DNA from: Verrucomicrobiota bacterium
Lineage (GTDB): Bacteria > Verrucomicrobiota > Verrucomicrobiia > Limisphaerales > Fontisphaeraceae
Assembly: GCA_037139415.1 (NCBI GenBank)
Contig: JBAXGN010000030.1
Location: 1-49,706, forward strand
Direction of reading: 5' to 3'
Length of the DNA stretch: 49,706 nt
This document shows positions 1-7,944 of the stretch, in pieces; position 1 is the first letter of the stretch, and each line of letters begins with the position of its first letter. Under the pieces are notes generated by a model that made no database searches, was not told where the DNA came from, and saw only the letters and a list, made by a program, of their open reading frames with translations. A program made the translations under genes and the position numbers.

Positions 1-140
1 CTCCGGGAGGGAAAAAACGAAAGGCAAAAGGCAGAAGGCAAAATGATGAATGAAACAACCCATGAAACCGATTTTGCAGAAATATTGTTGTGGGCAGAAA
101 AATGGGGAGAAACTGCCATCGGGATGGATGCGAAGTGAGT

Positions 141-190
141 TTTGCACTTTATTTCACCTTTTTTCACTTTTTTTCACTTTTTGTCACCCT
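141..190. repeat. Five 10-bp tandem units, TTTTCACTTT-like
   Basis: Five consecutive 10-bp units read TTTGCACTTT, ATTTCACCTT, TTTTCACTTT, TTTTCACTTT and TTGTCACCCT. The 10-bp period puts the T-tracts on one DNA face, which would favour intrinsic curvature or side-by-side protein binding. No adjacent gene start explains it. Confidence 0.75.
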
Positions 191-289
191 GGTTTTGACG
201 CGTGCCAAGTTGGTTGATCGTTGAGAGAACGGAGCAGGGAGTGAACTCTCCCAAAATAAGTTCGCGCATTGAACCCTGGAGCGACTGAT

Positions 290-389
290 ATATGCGCCGA
301 CTGACGACATTCCGAGCTGACCTGCTCGGGTAGCGTAAGTCCGGGTGTAACTGCTGATGGGCCAAAACCGAAATATGCGCCGACTGACG
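290..389. repeat. 17-bp direct repeat, copies 83 bp apart
   Basis: The word ATATGCGCCGACTGACG occurs at 290-306 and again at 373-389 in the same orientation. The second copy is followed by a short palindromic stretch (GACGTCGTC). This could be a remnant of a mobile-element end or a binding-site pair. No transposase or integrase is nearby. Confidence 0.6.
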
Positions 390-587
390 TCGTCGGCTAC
401 TTGGCCGGGGCTGCGGCCTTCCCCAGTTCTGGTTCCAGTCTGACTTTTGGTATTCATGCTATGCATCGTTTTTTGCACCGCTACCTATACACCCGGATTT
501 TATGGCGGCGCTGCCTTTTTGCTCGGGGCACCTATTTATATTGGACAATCAATACACTATTCGCGCCACACGATGACAATACATGAC

Positions 588-608
588 ATATTTTTTTGTA
601 AAAAATAT
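588..608 (-). terminator. AT-rich hairpin, possible terminator
   Basis: A perfect 9-bp stem of A and T (588-596 with 600-608) has a TGT loop. It lies about 50 bp beyond the stop codon of the leftward zinc-ribbon gene. It could end that transcript, but the stem has no GC pairs and would be weak. Confidence 0.3.
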
Positions 609-654
609 TTGACATGGGTTTTGGCAGGATGGAGAGGGCGTTAACCATGGAGTT

Positions 655-1323
655 TTATGCCCGATGCCTTCGTCTGCGTGATTGGACTGGTTGCCGTTCA
701 GGCCTTTCACGGAACATCTCCCGGACCGCGATTTCTTTCTGGACGACCAGTTGCCTGATTATGGCTACAGCTTCGGCGAGTTCTGGATGGAATGGCCTAC
801 CTAGCAGGGATTCCGCCTCGGCAAACTGGCCTAGTTCTCGCAAAGCCTCGGCCTTCATAATCCGTTGCTGTTCGTTCTTTTCATCAAACAGAACCGATAA
901 AGCCCGTAGGTTAGTGCGCTCTTCTTCCGTCATGGGCTCGGCATTGGGGTTCAAGCGGCGTTGATCGTTCCCCGCCCACCACGCCCGCATTCTGAGATAT
1001 TGTTCCTTGTCCCGTTTAAACACACCTTTGGCAAGGAAGGCCAAATAGTCTTGGAGGGAGGGAGTTTCGCAGCCAAGGGAATTCTCAACATCACTTAATT
1101 GATACTCACACTCTTCGCCGACTTGTTCCTGCTCATCAACCCAAACGAGTGCCGCGCAATGCGGACATTTGATCAGCCATGGCTGGTCGGGAAGCATGGG
1201 CGCCTCCCGTTTTCCGTCACTCCAGAAACGTGCGCCGCACGTGTTTCCGGAAGCGATCGTGTGCCGCTCGATGTATTTCCCGCAAACTGAGCATTTGAGG
1301 ATGATAGTTGGTCCTGGTGTCAT
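655..1323 (-). CDS. Zinc-ribbon protein with helical C-terminus
   Basis: A 222-residue protein of unknown function. Two CxxC pairs (C11/C14 and C53/C56) plus C29 make a zinc ribbon at residues 10-60. The stretch between them (GARFWSDGK, then APMLP) matches a pattern I associate with unnamed zinc-ribbon proteins of planctomycetes and verrucomicrobia. The remainder is charged and helical, with a TPR-like segment around residues 145-180 (MKAEALRELGQFAEAESLL), and ends in an Arg-rich tail. The ATG start is supported by an AAAGGA element about 8 bases upstream, one of the few clear ribosome-binding sites here. It is the last gene of a leftward trio, 30 bp after the 209-residue protein. A scaffold or nucleic-acid-binding role is only a guess. 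Confidence 0.75.
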   Translation of the reverse strand: MTPGPTIILKCSVCGKYIERHTIASGNTCGARFWSDGKREAPMLPDQPWLIKCPHCAALVWVDEQEQVGEECEYQLSDVENSLGCETPSLQDYLAFLAKGVFKRDKEQYLRMRAWWAGNDQRRLNPNAEPMTEEERTNLRALSVLFDEKNEQQRIMKAEALRELGQFAEAESLLGRPFHPELAEAVAIIRQLVVQKEIAVREMFRERPERQPVQSRRRRHRA

Positions 1324-1353
1324 AACGTATTCCTTTCTGGTGCCAGCGTCAGT

Positions 1354-1983
1354 TTATACGATGGTCTGTGACATTTGTGGACGCATTTGAGGTGCGTCCT
1401 GTGCCGACGGAACAGCTTTTAAGGCGGTCCTGAGGCAATCACAGGCGTGACAATAGTCCGGTGCTGGCATTCGGACCAATTCCTCCAACGCGCAACGTTG
1501 ACGTTGGCGATCCGTGTCCTGCACAAAGGACCTCGGCGGTTCCCCGTCACGGGGAAGGTAAACCTGGATTTTCTGCCCGATGTGGTCAGCAACCATGGCC
1601 ATGTCTTCCAGCGCCGTCCAGTTGAAGGCGAACCTTGTGAGCACCGTCGCGAGCCGGAAGTTGGTTTTGGCATAAACTTGCCGAAACTGTGCAATAGCGG
1701 AGGCGCGGAAGTCCACGACTGGTTTCTGGCCGATGCCATAAAGCTCATCCAACTGCATATCAATATCCCTCGCGTGCAGAACCAGATGACGCAGCGTGCG
1801 GAGGTGCAGCTCGCGATATACGTGCTTTTCGGTTTTAATAACTCGCTCAAACTCCTCTGTCGGTGGTTGCGCCAAGAGCTTCTCAGCCAGCAGAATGTGG
1901 TCCTTGGCAATAAAACCCATACTGTAGAGGATCCGCCGGACTTCCTCCTTCGGATCGCGAAGTTGTAAAATTTGGTGGTTCAT
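1354..1983 (-). CDS. Unrecognised helical protein, faint sigma-70 region 2 resemblance
   Basis: A 209-residue, mostly helical protein that I do not recognise. Residues about 104-138 (YAKTNFRLATVLTRF, then a LEDM word) faintly resemble the N-x-RL...LED pattern of sigma-70 region 2. No promoter-binding HTH (region 4) follows, so this is a lead rather than an assignment. The C-terminus has a CHAC motif and a Met/Gln-rich end. It sits between the pseudo-ClpP gene (24 bp upstream) and the zinc-ribbon gene (30 bp downstream), all leftward, so the three are probably co-transcribed. No Shine-Dalgarno element precedes the ATG. Confidence 0.65.
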   Translation of the reverse strand: MNHQILQLRDPKEEVRRILYSMGFIAKDHILLAEKLLAQPPTEEFERVIKTEKHVYRELHLRTLRHLVLHARDIDMQLDELYGIGQKPVVDFRASAIAQFRQVYAKTNFRLATVLTRFAFNWTALEDMAMVADHIGQKIQVYLPRDGEPPRSFVQDTDRQRQRCALEELVRMPAPDYCHACDCLRTALKAVPSAQDAPQMRPQMSQTIV

Positions 1984-2007
1984 AGTCGGTTGATGCAGGT
2001 TCTGATA

Positions 2008-2691
2008 TCAGGGGTTGTGGCGGTTTGGCGAAGGCTGGCTGTTCACTTTCGGTTCTGGGGGACTGGTTTTCTTGGCAGCAGCGACGCCAGTGACTTGGTC
2101 GCCAGTCAATTTTCCGGTCGGTTCGTCGCCCAGAAGACAATACTCGCCTAGAATATGGGGCGTCAGCGGCTTGCCAGCCAGGAGTTTAACTGGCAGGTAG
2201 TCGTTTATTAGCCGAAGCAACGTGTGGTAGTCTATCTCCCGCAAATCTGGCGTGGTTGTGTCCTCCTGCTGTTGCCACCATTCCCCAGCCTCCCGCCAAG
2301 GCGGGCGGTGGCCTCTCTCCCGGTGGCTGCGTGGTCCACGGAAGAAGATCCAGGCGGTGGGGCGAATCCGGCGAACGTCTCCCAACAGCCAGATCAGCAC
2401 GCCTGGGCCAATAATGGGCGAGCAAGCATCCGTCACGAGCTTCATATCCGGCGGACGATGCTTCAATGTCTCGTGGAGCACCAGCGCCGAATCCAGATTC
2501 ATCTCGTTGATGCCCAAAAATTTAAGTATTAATAGTTTGGGTTTGGTTTGGAACCGGGCAATCAGTTCGTCGTTGATTTCGGCCAGCTCTGAGGACCGGT
2601 CGCAGTCGGTGACCGTGATTACGGTGTTATCCGCACGCTTTTTCTTGCGCGCAGGCTGTATGTCTTCAAACAAGCTATCAATATCATTCAT
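2008..2691 (-). CDS. ClpP/crotonase-fold protein, apparently without the catalytic His
   Basis: A 227-residue protein with a ClpP-like core. LLILKFLGINEMN (residues 53-65) aligns with the strand-and-loop before the ClpP oxyanion region. DACSPIIGPGVLIWLLG (88-104) places S91 where the nucleophile should be. AWIFFRGP (113-120) aligns with the ClpP word RIMIHQP, which puts R118 where the catalytic His belongs. It is therefore probably not a working serine protease and may be a binding or scaffold paralogue. I chose the ATG at 2691 over an in-frame GTG at 2802, because the longer form adds 37 residues without domain character and covers the divergent operator-like repeat. It is the first gene of the leftward trio. 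Confidence 0.6.
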   Translation of the reverse strand: MNDIDSLFEDIQPARKKKRADNTVITVTDCDRSSELAEINDELIARFQTKPKLLILKFLGINEMNLDSALVLHETLKHRPPDMKLVTDACSPIIGPGVLIWLLGDVRRIRPTAWIFFRGPRSHRERGHRPPWREAGEWWQQQEDTTTPDLREIDYHTLLRLINDYLPVKLLAGKPLTPHILGEYCLLGDEPTGKLTGDQVTGVAAAKKTSPPEPKVNSQPSPNRHNP

Positions 2692-2944
2692 AAATATTGG
2701 CCACAATTTAGCACAAGGGGTGTGACAACTTCGGTCATATTCGGGAACCACTTCCGGCCAGCAGAACTTTTTTTGAAAATTAATGATGACAGCGGGTGTC
2801 ACACCCGGTGTGCTAAGCTTGGCCTATGAGAAATACTCGACACATTGATCCCAGTGGGTTGGTGGACTGCCAATTCCGGCAAAACAGCCTTAAAAAAGGT
2901 TGTGCGAGCATGGCAGTCTGGCTGATACTGGAATAAACTCACCC
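2692..2944. promoter_or_regulatory. Divergent promoter region between the two arms of the accessory locus
   Basis: This 253-bp gap separates the leftward pseudo-ClpP trio from the rightward phosphatase trio and must hold promoters for both directions. Its main feature is a pair of inverted 18-bp arms (2710-2727 and 2797-2814). I could not assign -35/-10 boxes with confidence. The HTH protein encoded at 4931-5800 is a natural candidate to bind here. Confidence 0.5.
2710..2814. repeat. Inverted repeat, operator-like
   Basis: The arm AGCACAAGGGGTGTGACA (2710-2727) is matched by the reverse complement of 2797-2814 at 16 of 18 positions, across a 69-bp spacer. The right arm overlaps a smaller near-palindrome (GGGTGTCACACCC, 2794-2806). 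Two such sites in a divergent promoter suggest a dimeric repressor that bridges or blocks both promoters. The assignment is from sequence symmetry only. Confidence 0.6.
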
Positions 2945-3529
2945 ATGAGCACGAAGAAACCAACAGCCCAGAAGGGCTCCACGCCAACCAGTGACCGCCG
3001 CGATCTGGCGGTCGAACCGATCTTGGAGATTGTTCAGGAAACGGGAATTCAGTGGGCAATTCCTGGGGTGCTGGCCTATAGTGGGCGACCTGGGTACCCA
3101 GACTACAGCGTTTCGACACATGTAGTGGAACGATGGCTGGAGGAATTGGGGCGACAAGGCATTCGATCAGTGATTAACATGCTTTCGGAGGATGAAATGG
3201 ACGTCTATTATCGCCGCCTGGAAGCACCGCTGGCCCAGTACTATGCTGACGCGGGTTTAGAAGTACGCCAGATCTCCCACTTAGACCAGGGCGTCGTGGT
3301 TGCCAAACCGACACTGCAGGCCAGGCTGCTATCAGCCTTTGAAAGTCTGCCCAAACCGGTTCTTATCCATTGCAGTGCGGGAGTTGAGCGATCCAAGGAG
3401 GCGGCTGAGGGGATCAGCAACGCGTGCCGAACCGCCACTGGAAAACGGGGCTCAATGCAGCCCCAGCCACGTGGCCGCCGCAGTGCCAAGGCAGTTCGGG
3501 AAAAAAACAGGGTAGTCACTGGCCAATGA
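2945..3529 (+). CDS. Dual-specificity (cysteine-type) phosphatase
   Basis: A 194-residue protein with the protein tyrosine/dual-specificity phosphatase signature HCSAGVERS. C143 and R149 form the CX5R phosphate loop. Upstream, IPGVLAYSGRPGY and RSVINMLSEDE match the N-terminal strand of DSP-fold enzymes, and the Asp in ISHLDQG is the best general-acid candidate. The family hydrolyses phosphoesters on protein, nucleotide, lipid or glucan substrates, so the substrate cannot be read from sequence. The region after the loop is short and ends in a basic tail. The ATG at 2945 is preferred over an upstream in-frame ATG at 2900, because the family similarity begins after it. The phosphohistidine-domain gene starts 36 bp downstream on the same strand. 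Confidence 0.82.
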   Translation: MSTKKPTAQKGSTPTSDRRDLAVEPILEIVQETGIQWAIPGVLAYSGRPGYPDYSVSTHVVERWLEELGRQGIRSVINMLSEDEMDVYYRRLEAPLAQYYADAGLEVRQISHLDQGVVVAKPTLQARLLSAFESLPKPVLIHCSAGVERSKEAAEGISNACRTATGKRGSMQPQPRGRRSAKAVREKNRVVTGQ

Positions 3530-3565
3530 CGGTTTCAGTACTTTGGTTAACAACGTCTTTATTTT

Positions 3566-4891
3566 ATGTCACTCAAATCTCGCTGTCCGTCTGTGTATCG
3601 GGATCTCCTTCAAGCTGGTGAAGCCGCCGAGCGCTGGCTAAGGGATTGTGCCGATATTGAATTCACCTTTGACAACGGAGCACTCTACGTAACCTCCGTC
3701 AGGAAGGCGCGGCTGTTGCCCTTGGAAAACACTCGGGTGCAACTTCAACTCCTGGTAGAGGGGCTGACCGCACCCGAAGAGTTCCTGGAACGGATCAGGC
3801 CAACGGACGTCGCGCAGTTTCTGCGTCCGGAGATCGTTGATAAGGCACGTCTGGAATTACTCGGAAAGGGTTTGCCCGCCGGTGGTGGGGCCGCCTCGGG
3901 AAGGATTGCGATTTGGCGATCGGAAGCGGATGACCCCGTGATTCCGGGGTGTCCGCCCCCCTTGATTTTAAGTGATCGGCACGCCCCAAGTCTGCACGCC
4001 ACCAAAGCCTGCGCTGGCATGTTAACCCGGATGGGGGGAATCAGCTCCCATGCAGCAATGCTTTGCCGGCAGTTGGGAAAACCTTGTATCGTTGGCTTCC
4101 AAAAAGGGGAACTGAGCCACGAAGAGCACTTGTTTACCCTGCCGGGACACGCTCCCTTGCACGCGGGAGATTGGCTGACGATTGACGGCATAACCGGTGA
4201 GGTTTTTGCCGGGCAGGCCCAGATTGAAACGAGGCCGTGGAAGTCCCACTCCGAACTCCGCAGTTTATGGCTGATCATCGCGTATGCTGTAACTTCGGGA
4301 CACGTCCCAGCAAACTGCGCGGGGAATGTGTGGCGGATATGGGATTTCATGCGCCATGAATTACCGCTGCCCGGACAACCAAACAGTAACCAGCCGACCA
4401 AAAATTCTCCGCGTCGGAGGGCTTTGCCCAACAGGGAAAACCCCGTCAAGGCGCGGACTAACATGGTTCAAATTGAAACTGTGGACCGACAAAACTACAG
4501 CGAAATTATTTGTGGTCTCCTTACGGCGATTGAGCGGCGGCTTGGCCTTTCGGCAGGAGGCAAGTCACAATCGCATAGCCGAGTGCTCTGGGAGATCGGG
4601 TCCCCCATTTGCCTGCAAGAGCAAAGTCAGTTGGTGGGATTTGAGTTTACGGGCCTTAACCAACATGACCTCAACTTGATCGAAGTCTCCAGTATTCGCT
4701 TTGAGCTTGAGTGTGAAGTTCAGTCCCCCGCCGAGGCTTGGACAGCAGAATCCATCCGGGGAGGTGGGAGCCGGATGATTCCAAACTCGAGGATCGTCAA
4801 ACGGTGCCGGATCATGGTGAACGGGGTGCCTTTGAAGCATGAGGACATTCCGCAGTTCTACACGTGGCTGCGCCGGCGTGAATATTTTTGA
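3566..4891 (+). CDS. Stand-alone PPDK-type phosphohistidine (swivelling) domain protein
   Basis: A 441-residue protein. Residues 1-60 resemble the linker after the ATP-grasp of pyruvate phosphate dikinase (the DIEFTFDNGALYV region). Residues 140-215 are the swivelling phosphohistidine domain, with GMLTRMGGISSHAAM carrying the phospho-acceptor His at 162, followed by GKPCIVG and a G-D-x-(L/I)-T-(I/L)-DG-x-x-G element. There is no ATP-grasp before it and no PEP/pyruvate TIM barrel after it. Residues about 235-441 form an unrecognised region, starting with a helical segment, then a basic linker, then a beta-rich end rich in conserved-looking hydrophobics. The domain cannot charge itself with phosphate in the usual way, so a partner kinase or a non-catalytic role is needed. 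It lies between the phosphatase and the HTH gene, suggesting one operon. Confidence 0.75.
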   Translation: MSLKSRCPSVYRDLLQAGEAAERWLRDCADIEFTFDNGALYVTSVRKARLLPLENTRVQLQLLVEGLTAPEEFLERIRPTDVAQFLRPEIVDKARLELLGKGLPAGGGAASGRIAIWRSEADDPVIPGCPPPLILSDRHAPSLHATKACAGMLTRMGGISSHAAMLCRQLGKPCIVGFQKGELSHEEHLFTLPGHAPLHAGDWLTIDGITGEVFAGQAQIETRPWKSHSELRSLWLIIAYAVTSGHVPANCAGNVWRIWDFMRHELPLPGQPNSNQPTKNSPRRRALPNRENPVKARTNMVQIETVDRQNYSEIICGLLTAIERRLGLSAGGKSQSHSRVLWEIGSPICLQEQSQLVGFEFTGLNQHDLNLIEVSSIRFELECEVQSPAEAWTAESIRGGGSRMIPNSRIVKRCRIMVNGVPLKHEDIPQFYTWLRRREYF

Positions 4892-4930
4892 CAACGTGGC
4901 GGTTGACATTGGGCCGCCCCGCCGAGCACT

Positions 4931-5800
4931 ATGAGACACATGAAAAAGAAATCAATTAAACCGAAGGCCATTAACACTAGAGAAATGCTGCGTCGCGTCA
5001 TTGCGGTCCTGGACCTTATCAAAAGCTTGAACTACCCGTCCATGGATAAACTTGTGGATGAACTGGATAGACGAGAGCTCTCGCATGATCGGCGAACGGT
5101 GTTCCGAGACCTTCAGTGCCTTCGGGATTCCCTCAACTGGCCGATCTTTTATGACGCGGAAAAGCGAGGCTATTACGTGGACATGGAAAAAGGCAAAGAG
5201 GCAGGTTTTGATCCCCATGTCCTGGACCCCAAAACCCTTGCGGCCATGCTGCCGCAGGAGACAATACGGCCACGCGCATCCACACTTCCCGCCGGTGAAT
5301 CGCTGGCGGAGATTCAGAAGTGGGCAAAATCCAAGTTGAAGGCCTGGGAGCCACTGACGGCGCAACCCCCAACGCTGCGCATGGGGATCTTTTACCGGGG
5401 ATGCCAGATTCTGGAGGGATTGCTTGCCCAGTGCGTTTCAATCCTAACCGTTAGCCGCGTAGAAACGGACGATTTGGAGGCGTATGGCCGGTTTGAAGAA
5501 CAGGTTGCGTTGCTGCGGCAGGCAAACGAGGAAATTTCAACCACCATTAAAGCGCGTCTTCCCGGAAGCCTCAAGGGCATGCTGCTGCTTTCTGCCCCTG
5601 ACCTGGCTCTGCTTGAAAAACTCGAACACTTTCGCCAACAGCTTTCGAACCCGGCCCGTTCGTCATTCAAGCAACAACTGGAGGACGTACCCAAGCTGCT
5701 TGAACAGTTTCTGCCGGCCCTGAAGGACTTCATTGATAGCGATTTTATGAAAACCTGCGCCGTCATTGAACCACAAAAGCAGGCGCTTCGCGGAGACTGA
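4931..5800 (+). CDS. HTH regulator of the YafY/WYL type with a non-WYL C-terminus
   Basis: A 289-residue protein. Residues about 15-85 are a winged helix of the DeoR/YafY kind: a helix pair, then LSHDRRTVFRDLQCLRD as the recognition helix region, then the wing IFYDAEKRGYYV. These domains bind DNA as dimers. The C-terminal 200 residues are helical and do not show the WYL tripeptide domain usual in YafY relatives. They may sense a different ligand or protein. A second ATG at 4940 is also possible. It follows the phosphohistidine gene by 39 bp on the same strand and converges with the defence operon end at 5828. Control of the divergent repeat at 2710-2814 is an inference from position. Confidence 0.72.
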   Translation: MRHMKKKSIKPKAINTREMLRRVIAVLDLIKSLNYPSMDKLVDELDRRELSHDRRTVFRDLQCLRDSLNWPIFYDAEKRGYYVDMEKGKEAGFDPHVLDPKTLAAMLPQETIRPRASTLPAGESLAEIQKWAKSKLKAWEPLTAQPPTLRMGIFYRGCQILEGLLAQCVSILTVSRVETDDLEAYGRFEEQVALLRQANEEISTTIKARLPGSLKGMLLLSAPDLALLEKLEHFRQQLSNPARSSFKQQLEDVPKLLEQFLPALKDFIDSDFMKTCAVIEPQKQALRGD

Positions 5801-5827
5801 CGGCAGAGGCAGTCGGGTTGGGCAATG

Positions 5828-6379
5828 TCACTGACCGGTGCGTTTCAGGAACGATTTCCAGTCGAAGTCGTTCGCCGGGTTTTCGACCCGTACTTGTTTG
5901 CCGTTATCCAGTTCGAGCGTCACCGCCTTAAGCCCTTTGTGGCAATAATACTCATACACCTGCACCCGGCGCTTCCGGTATTCCCCCTTGGGCAGTTCGG
6001 CCAGCGACTTCCAGGTGCGCCGGGAGCGCGGATACCCACGAAACCAATCATGCACATGATCCATAAATCCGGGATCGCCCGGCAGCACCTTGATGGCGTC
6101 AGCGTTTTCCGTATGCGAATTGAAGCCATTCCGCTTTAAAGCGCGCAGCGCCTTGGCCCGGCTGCGCGGCAACTCGTAACGGGTCTCGAACTTGCTGGCG
6201 CTTACTGTCACCTCGAAAACTTGCTTCGCCGTCCTGGCCAGTTTTGCGTCCAGCGACAAATGCGCCCTGTTCCCGTTAAACTCGAGTCGGAGCGCAACCG
6301 GACGTGGGACGGGATGGCGTGTCCGAATGCCAGAGGTTTGGGTGCCCGACGGCAGTTTTTTTTGAATCATGGGTTTCAT
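5828..6379 (-). CDS. Unrecognised basic protein, last gene of the McrBC operon
   Basis: A 183-residue, strongly basic protein I do not recognise. It has a Pro/Arg-rich N-terminus, a beta-rich central part (residues about 28-75) and an acidic-then-basic tail (ENPANDFDWKSFLKR). Its ATG overlaps the McrC stop as ATGA (6376-6379), so its translation is coupled to McrC. This points to a role in the same restriction system, for example as a third subunit or DNA-recognition accessory. It converges with the HTH gene ending at 5800, with only 27 bp between them. Confidence 0.7.
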   Translation of the reverse strand: MKPMIQKKLPSGTQTSGIRTRHPVPRPVALRLEFNGNRAHLSLDAKLARTAKQVFEVTVSASKFETRYELPRSRAKALRALKRNGFNSHTENADAIKVLPGDPGFMDHVHDWFRGYPRSRRTWKSLAELPKGEYRKRRVQVYEYYCHKGLKAVTLELDNGKQVRVENPANDFDWKSFLKRTGQ

Positions 6380-7944
6380 AGCGTTGCAGGTTGGGTTTCG
6401 GTAGCGGCTGTTGTGTTCGTTTTTTGGGAATTATCCAGCATGCCCTGAAAGGCCCGCTTGATGGCATTTTCTTCAGGCGTATTCCCATGCTCATCGGTTT
6501 TTGAGGCTTCCTCAAAGTGAATCTTCAGGTCCCACACCTTGATGGTGATCGCATGGCCGGAGTTTTCATCCTCATTGTGAGGCCAGGTCTTGAAGGTGCC
6601 GATTGGCTTGGCTTCCCCTGTTTTTTCCTCTGTGCCCAAGTCCATCTTCGGATATAGCAGATGTACGTTATTGCAAGATCGGCGGTAGGCATAGGCAATC
6701 ATCTGATACATGTCGCCTTGGGTGACACCAAGATTGGCCTGATTCCGCTCTGCCTTTCTGGTGCGATGTTTCCATTTCGCGTCCGCAATCACACACTGCT
6801 CTTTCACGCACTTATCTTTCTTGTTCTTGAAGAAGAGGTCATGTTTAAGCTGAAACGCATCCTTCGCATCCTTATTACGGATTAGATACGGTTGTGAATT
6901 GTCCATTTCCCAGTCGGTATTCGCCAGCGATTCAGTGGCTAAGGCGCGAAGATACGACTCGAACAGCCGGTCCATAGGCAGCAGAAAGCAGAAGCGCCGC
7001 CCTGTTTGTCCAGAGGCGTCAGCCTGGGCGACGGCAAGAATCATTCGGCACGCATCCAGAACCTCAAGGTAGCCAGCCTGCATGCGGTTCAGATGAACCC
7101 GGTCGCAATCAGCGGCGATTCGCGGCACATCCTCCACTTCGTCCATCTCAAAAATGATGGCATCCAGAAGTTCCTTCACCTCGTCCGCATCCGTACAGGC
7201 GCGGGCTACGCGGCAGGCGCGCTTGATGATTTGGTTCAACAGGTTGTCGAAGATGAATGGCTCGTGCTCGTACACCAAGCGATGCCATCGCCCGCGTGCT
7301 AGGCAGTCGCGGATGTAGGGGTTGATCAGCAACCGTCCGCGCAGCACCACGCCCTCTTCTTCCTGCAACTGGTACTGCCAGTAGGGCTGGGTGGCCACCA
7401 GCTTTCGCGCATGGTTGGCGAATAGCCAAAGATAAGCGTCAAAAAAGGTTTGCAAGGAAGCCGGGGCACTATCTGCCACCCCTGGATTCAGCCCTTCGAA
7501 ATATCCCGCTCTCGAAGCCCAGTGCAGCAGGTTCCGCGTCATTAGCCCACGCATTCCCTGCACCTGCGGTTCTTGTTTTTCCGGTGTTGAATCCTGCTTA
7601 TTCTTGATTGTCTCGAATTTAGTTTGGAACACCCGTGGCCAAATGTTAATCGTCCGGCCTTCGTACCAGATGGTCCCAACAAAACGCCCGGCTTCAAAGC
7701 GGTCTCCCTTCTTCAGCAGATAAGGCTGCTCTGTTTCACTCTGGATTTCGTCTTCGTCGCTGTCATCGGAATTCCCGTCCGAGTTATTGGTCGCCGCCCA
7801 AAATCCTGACTGCGATTGCGGCCGATTCTTCCATGTTTCGAAGAGAAAATCCTCCAGACCAGAACAGTGACGTGAGAACCAATCTACGGCATCACTTCTG
7901 CCGAGTGGCAATTCGCGGTAATCAAAAAAGTCAATCGGGTTCAA
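6376..7944 (-). CDS. mcrC: McrC-family restriction endonuclease subunit
   Basis: A 522-residue McrC relative. In McrBC systems this subunit supplies the nuclease that cleaves modified DNA once McrB hydrolyses GTP. The N-terminal part is the McrC beta domain. The word MDRLFESYL (residues 324-332) matches the family's helix before the nuclease core. The PD-(D/E)XK site is visible as D369 and D388-A-K390 (in VIADAKWK). The start codon is TTG: its TTGA overlaps the McrB stop (7941-7944), and no in-frame ATG lies nearby. A low-complexity acidic stretch (residues 53-72) separates the first two segments. It is translationally coupled to both neighbours. Confidence 0.88.
   Translation of the reverse strand: MNPIDFFDYRELPLGRSDAVDWFSRHCSGLEDFLFETWKNRPQSQSGFWAATNNSDGNSDDSDEDEIQSETEQPYLLKKGDRFEAGRFVGTIWYEGRTINIWPRVFQTKFETIKNKQDSTPEKQEPQVQGMRGLMTRNLLHWASRAGYFEGLNPGVADSAPASLQTFFDAYLWLFANHARKLVATQPYWQYQLQEEEGVVLRGRLLINPYIRDCLARGRWHRLVYEHEPFIFDNLLNQIIKRACRVARACTDADEVKELLDAIIFEMDEVEDVPRIAADCDRVHLNRMQAGYLEVLDACRMILAVAQADASGQTGRRFCFLLPMDRLFESYLRALATESLANTDWEMDNSQPYLIRNKDAKDAFQLKHDLFFKNKKDKCVKEQCVIADAKWKHRTRKAERNQANLGVTQGDMYQMIAYAYRRSCNNVHLLYPKMDLGTEEKTGEAKPIGTFKTWPHNEDENSGHAITIKVWDLKIHFEEASKTDEHGNTPEENAIKRAFQGMLDNSQKTNTTAATETQPATL

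Larger units (their letters stand above)
1..654. other. Gene-free leader region with short repeats
   Basis: No convincing coding region is seen: the open frames here are short, overlap on both strands and have no recognisable domain. The stretch holds a purine-rich start with repeated AAGGCA words (about 19-43), a 10-bp tandem repeat (141-190), a 17-bp direct repeat (290-306 and 373-389) and an AT-rich hairpin (588-608). It lies downstream of the leftward zinc-ribbon gene, so its right edge may contain that transcript's terminator. Confidence 0.6.

Noticed and set aside
1-654. Small ORFs at the left end
   Set aside because: They overlap on both strands, lack ribosome-binding sites and have no domain or signal sequence.
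2691-2802. GTG start at 2802 for the ClpP-like gene
   Set aside because: The extra 37 residues have no domain match and would place the operator-like repeat inside the coding sequence.
3371-3621. Possible frameshift after the phosphatase CX5R loop
   Set aside because: The sequence after the loop is short and basic but the frame is open to a clean stop, and the other frames do not continue the phosphatase fold.
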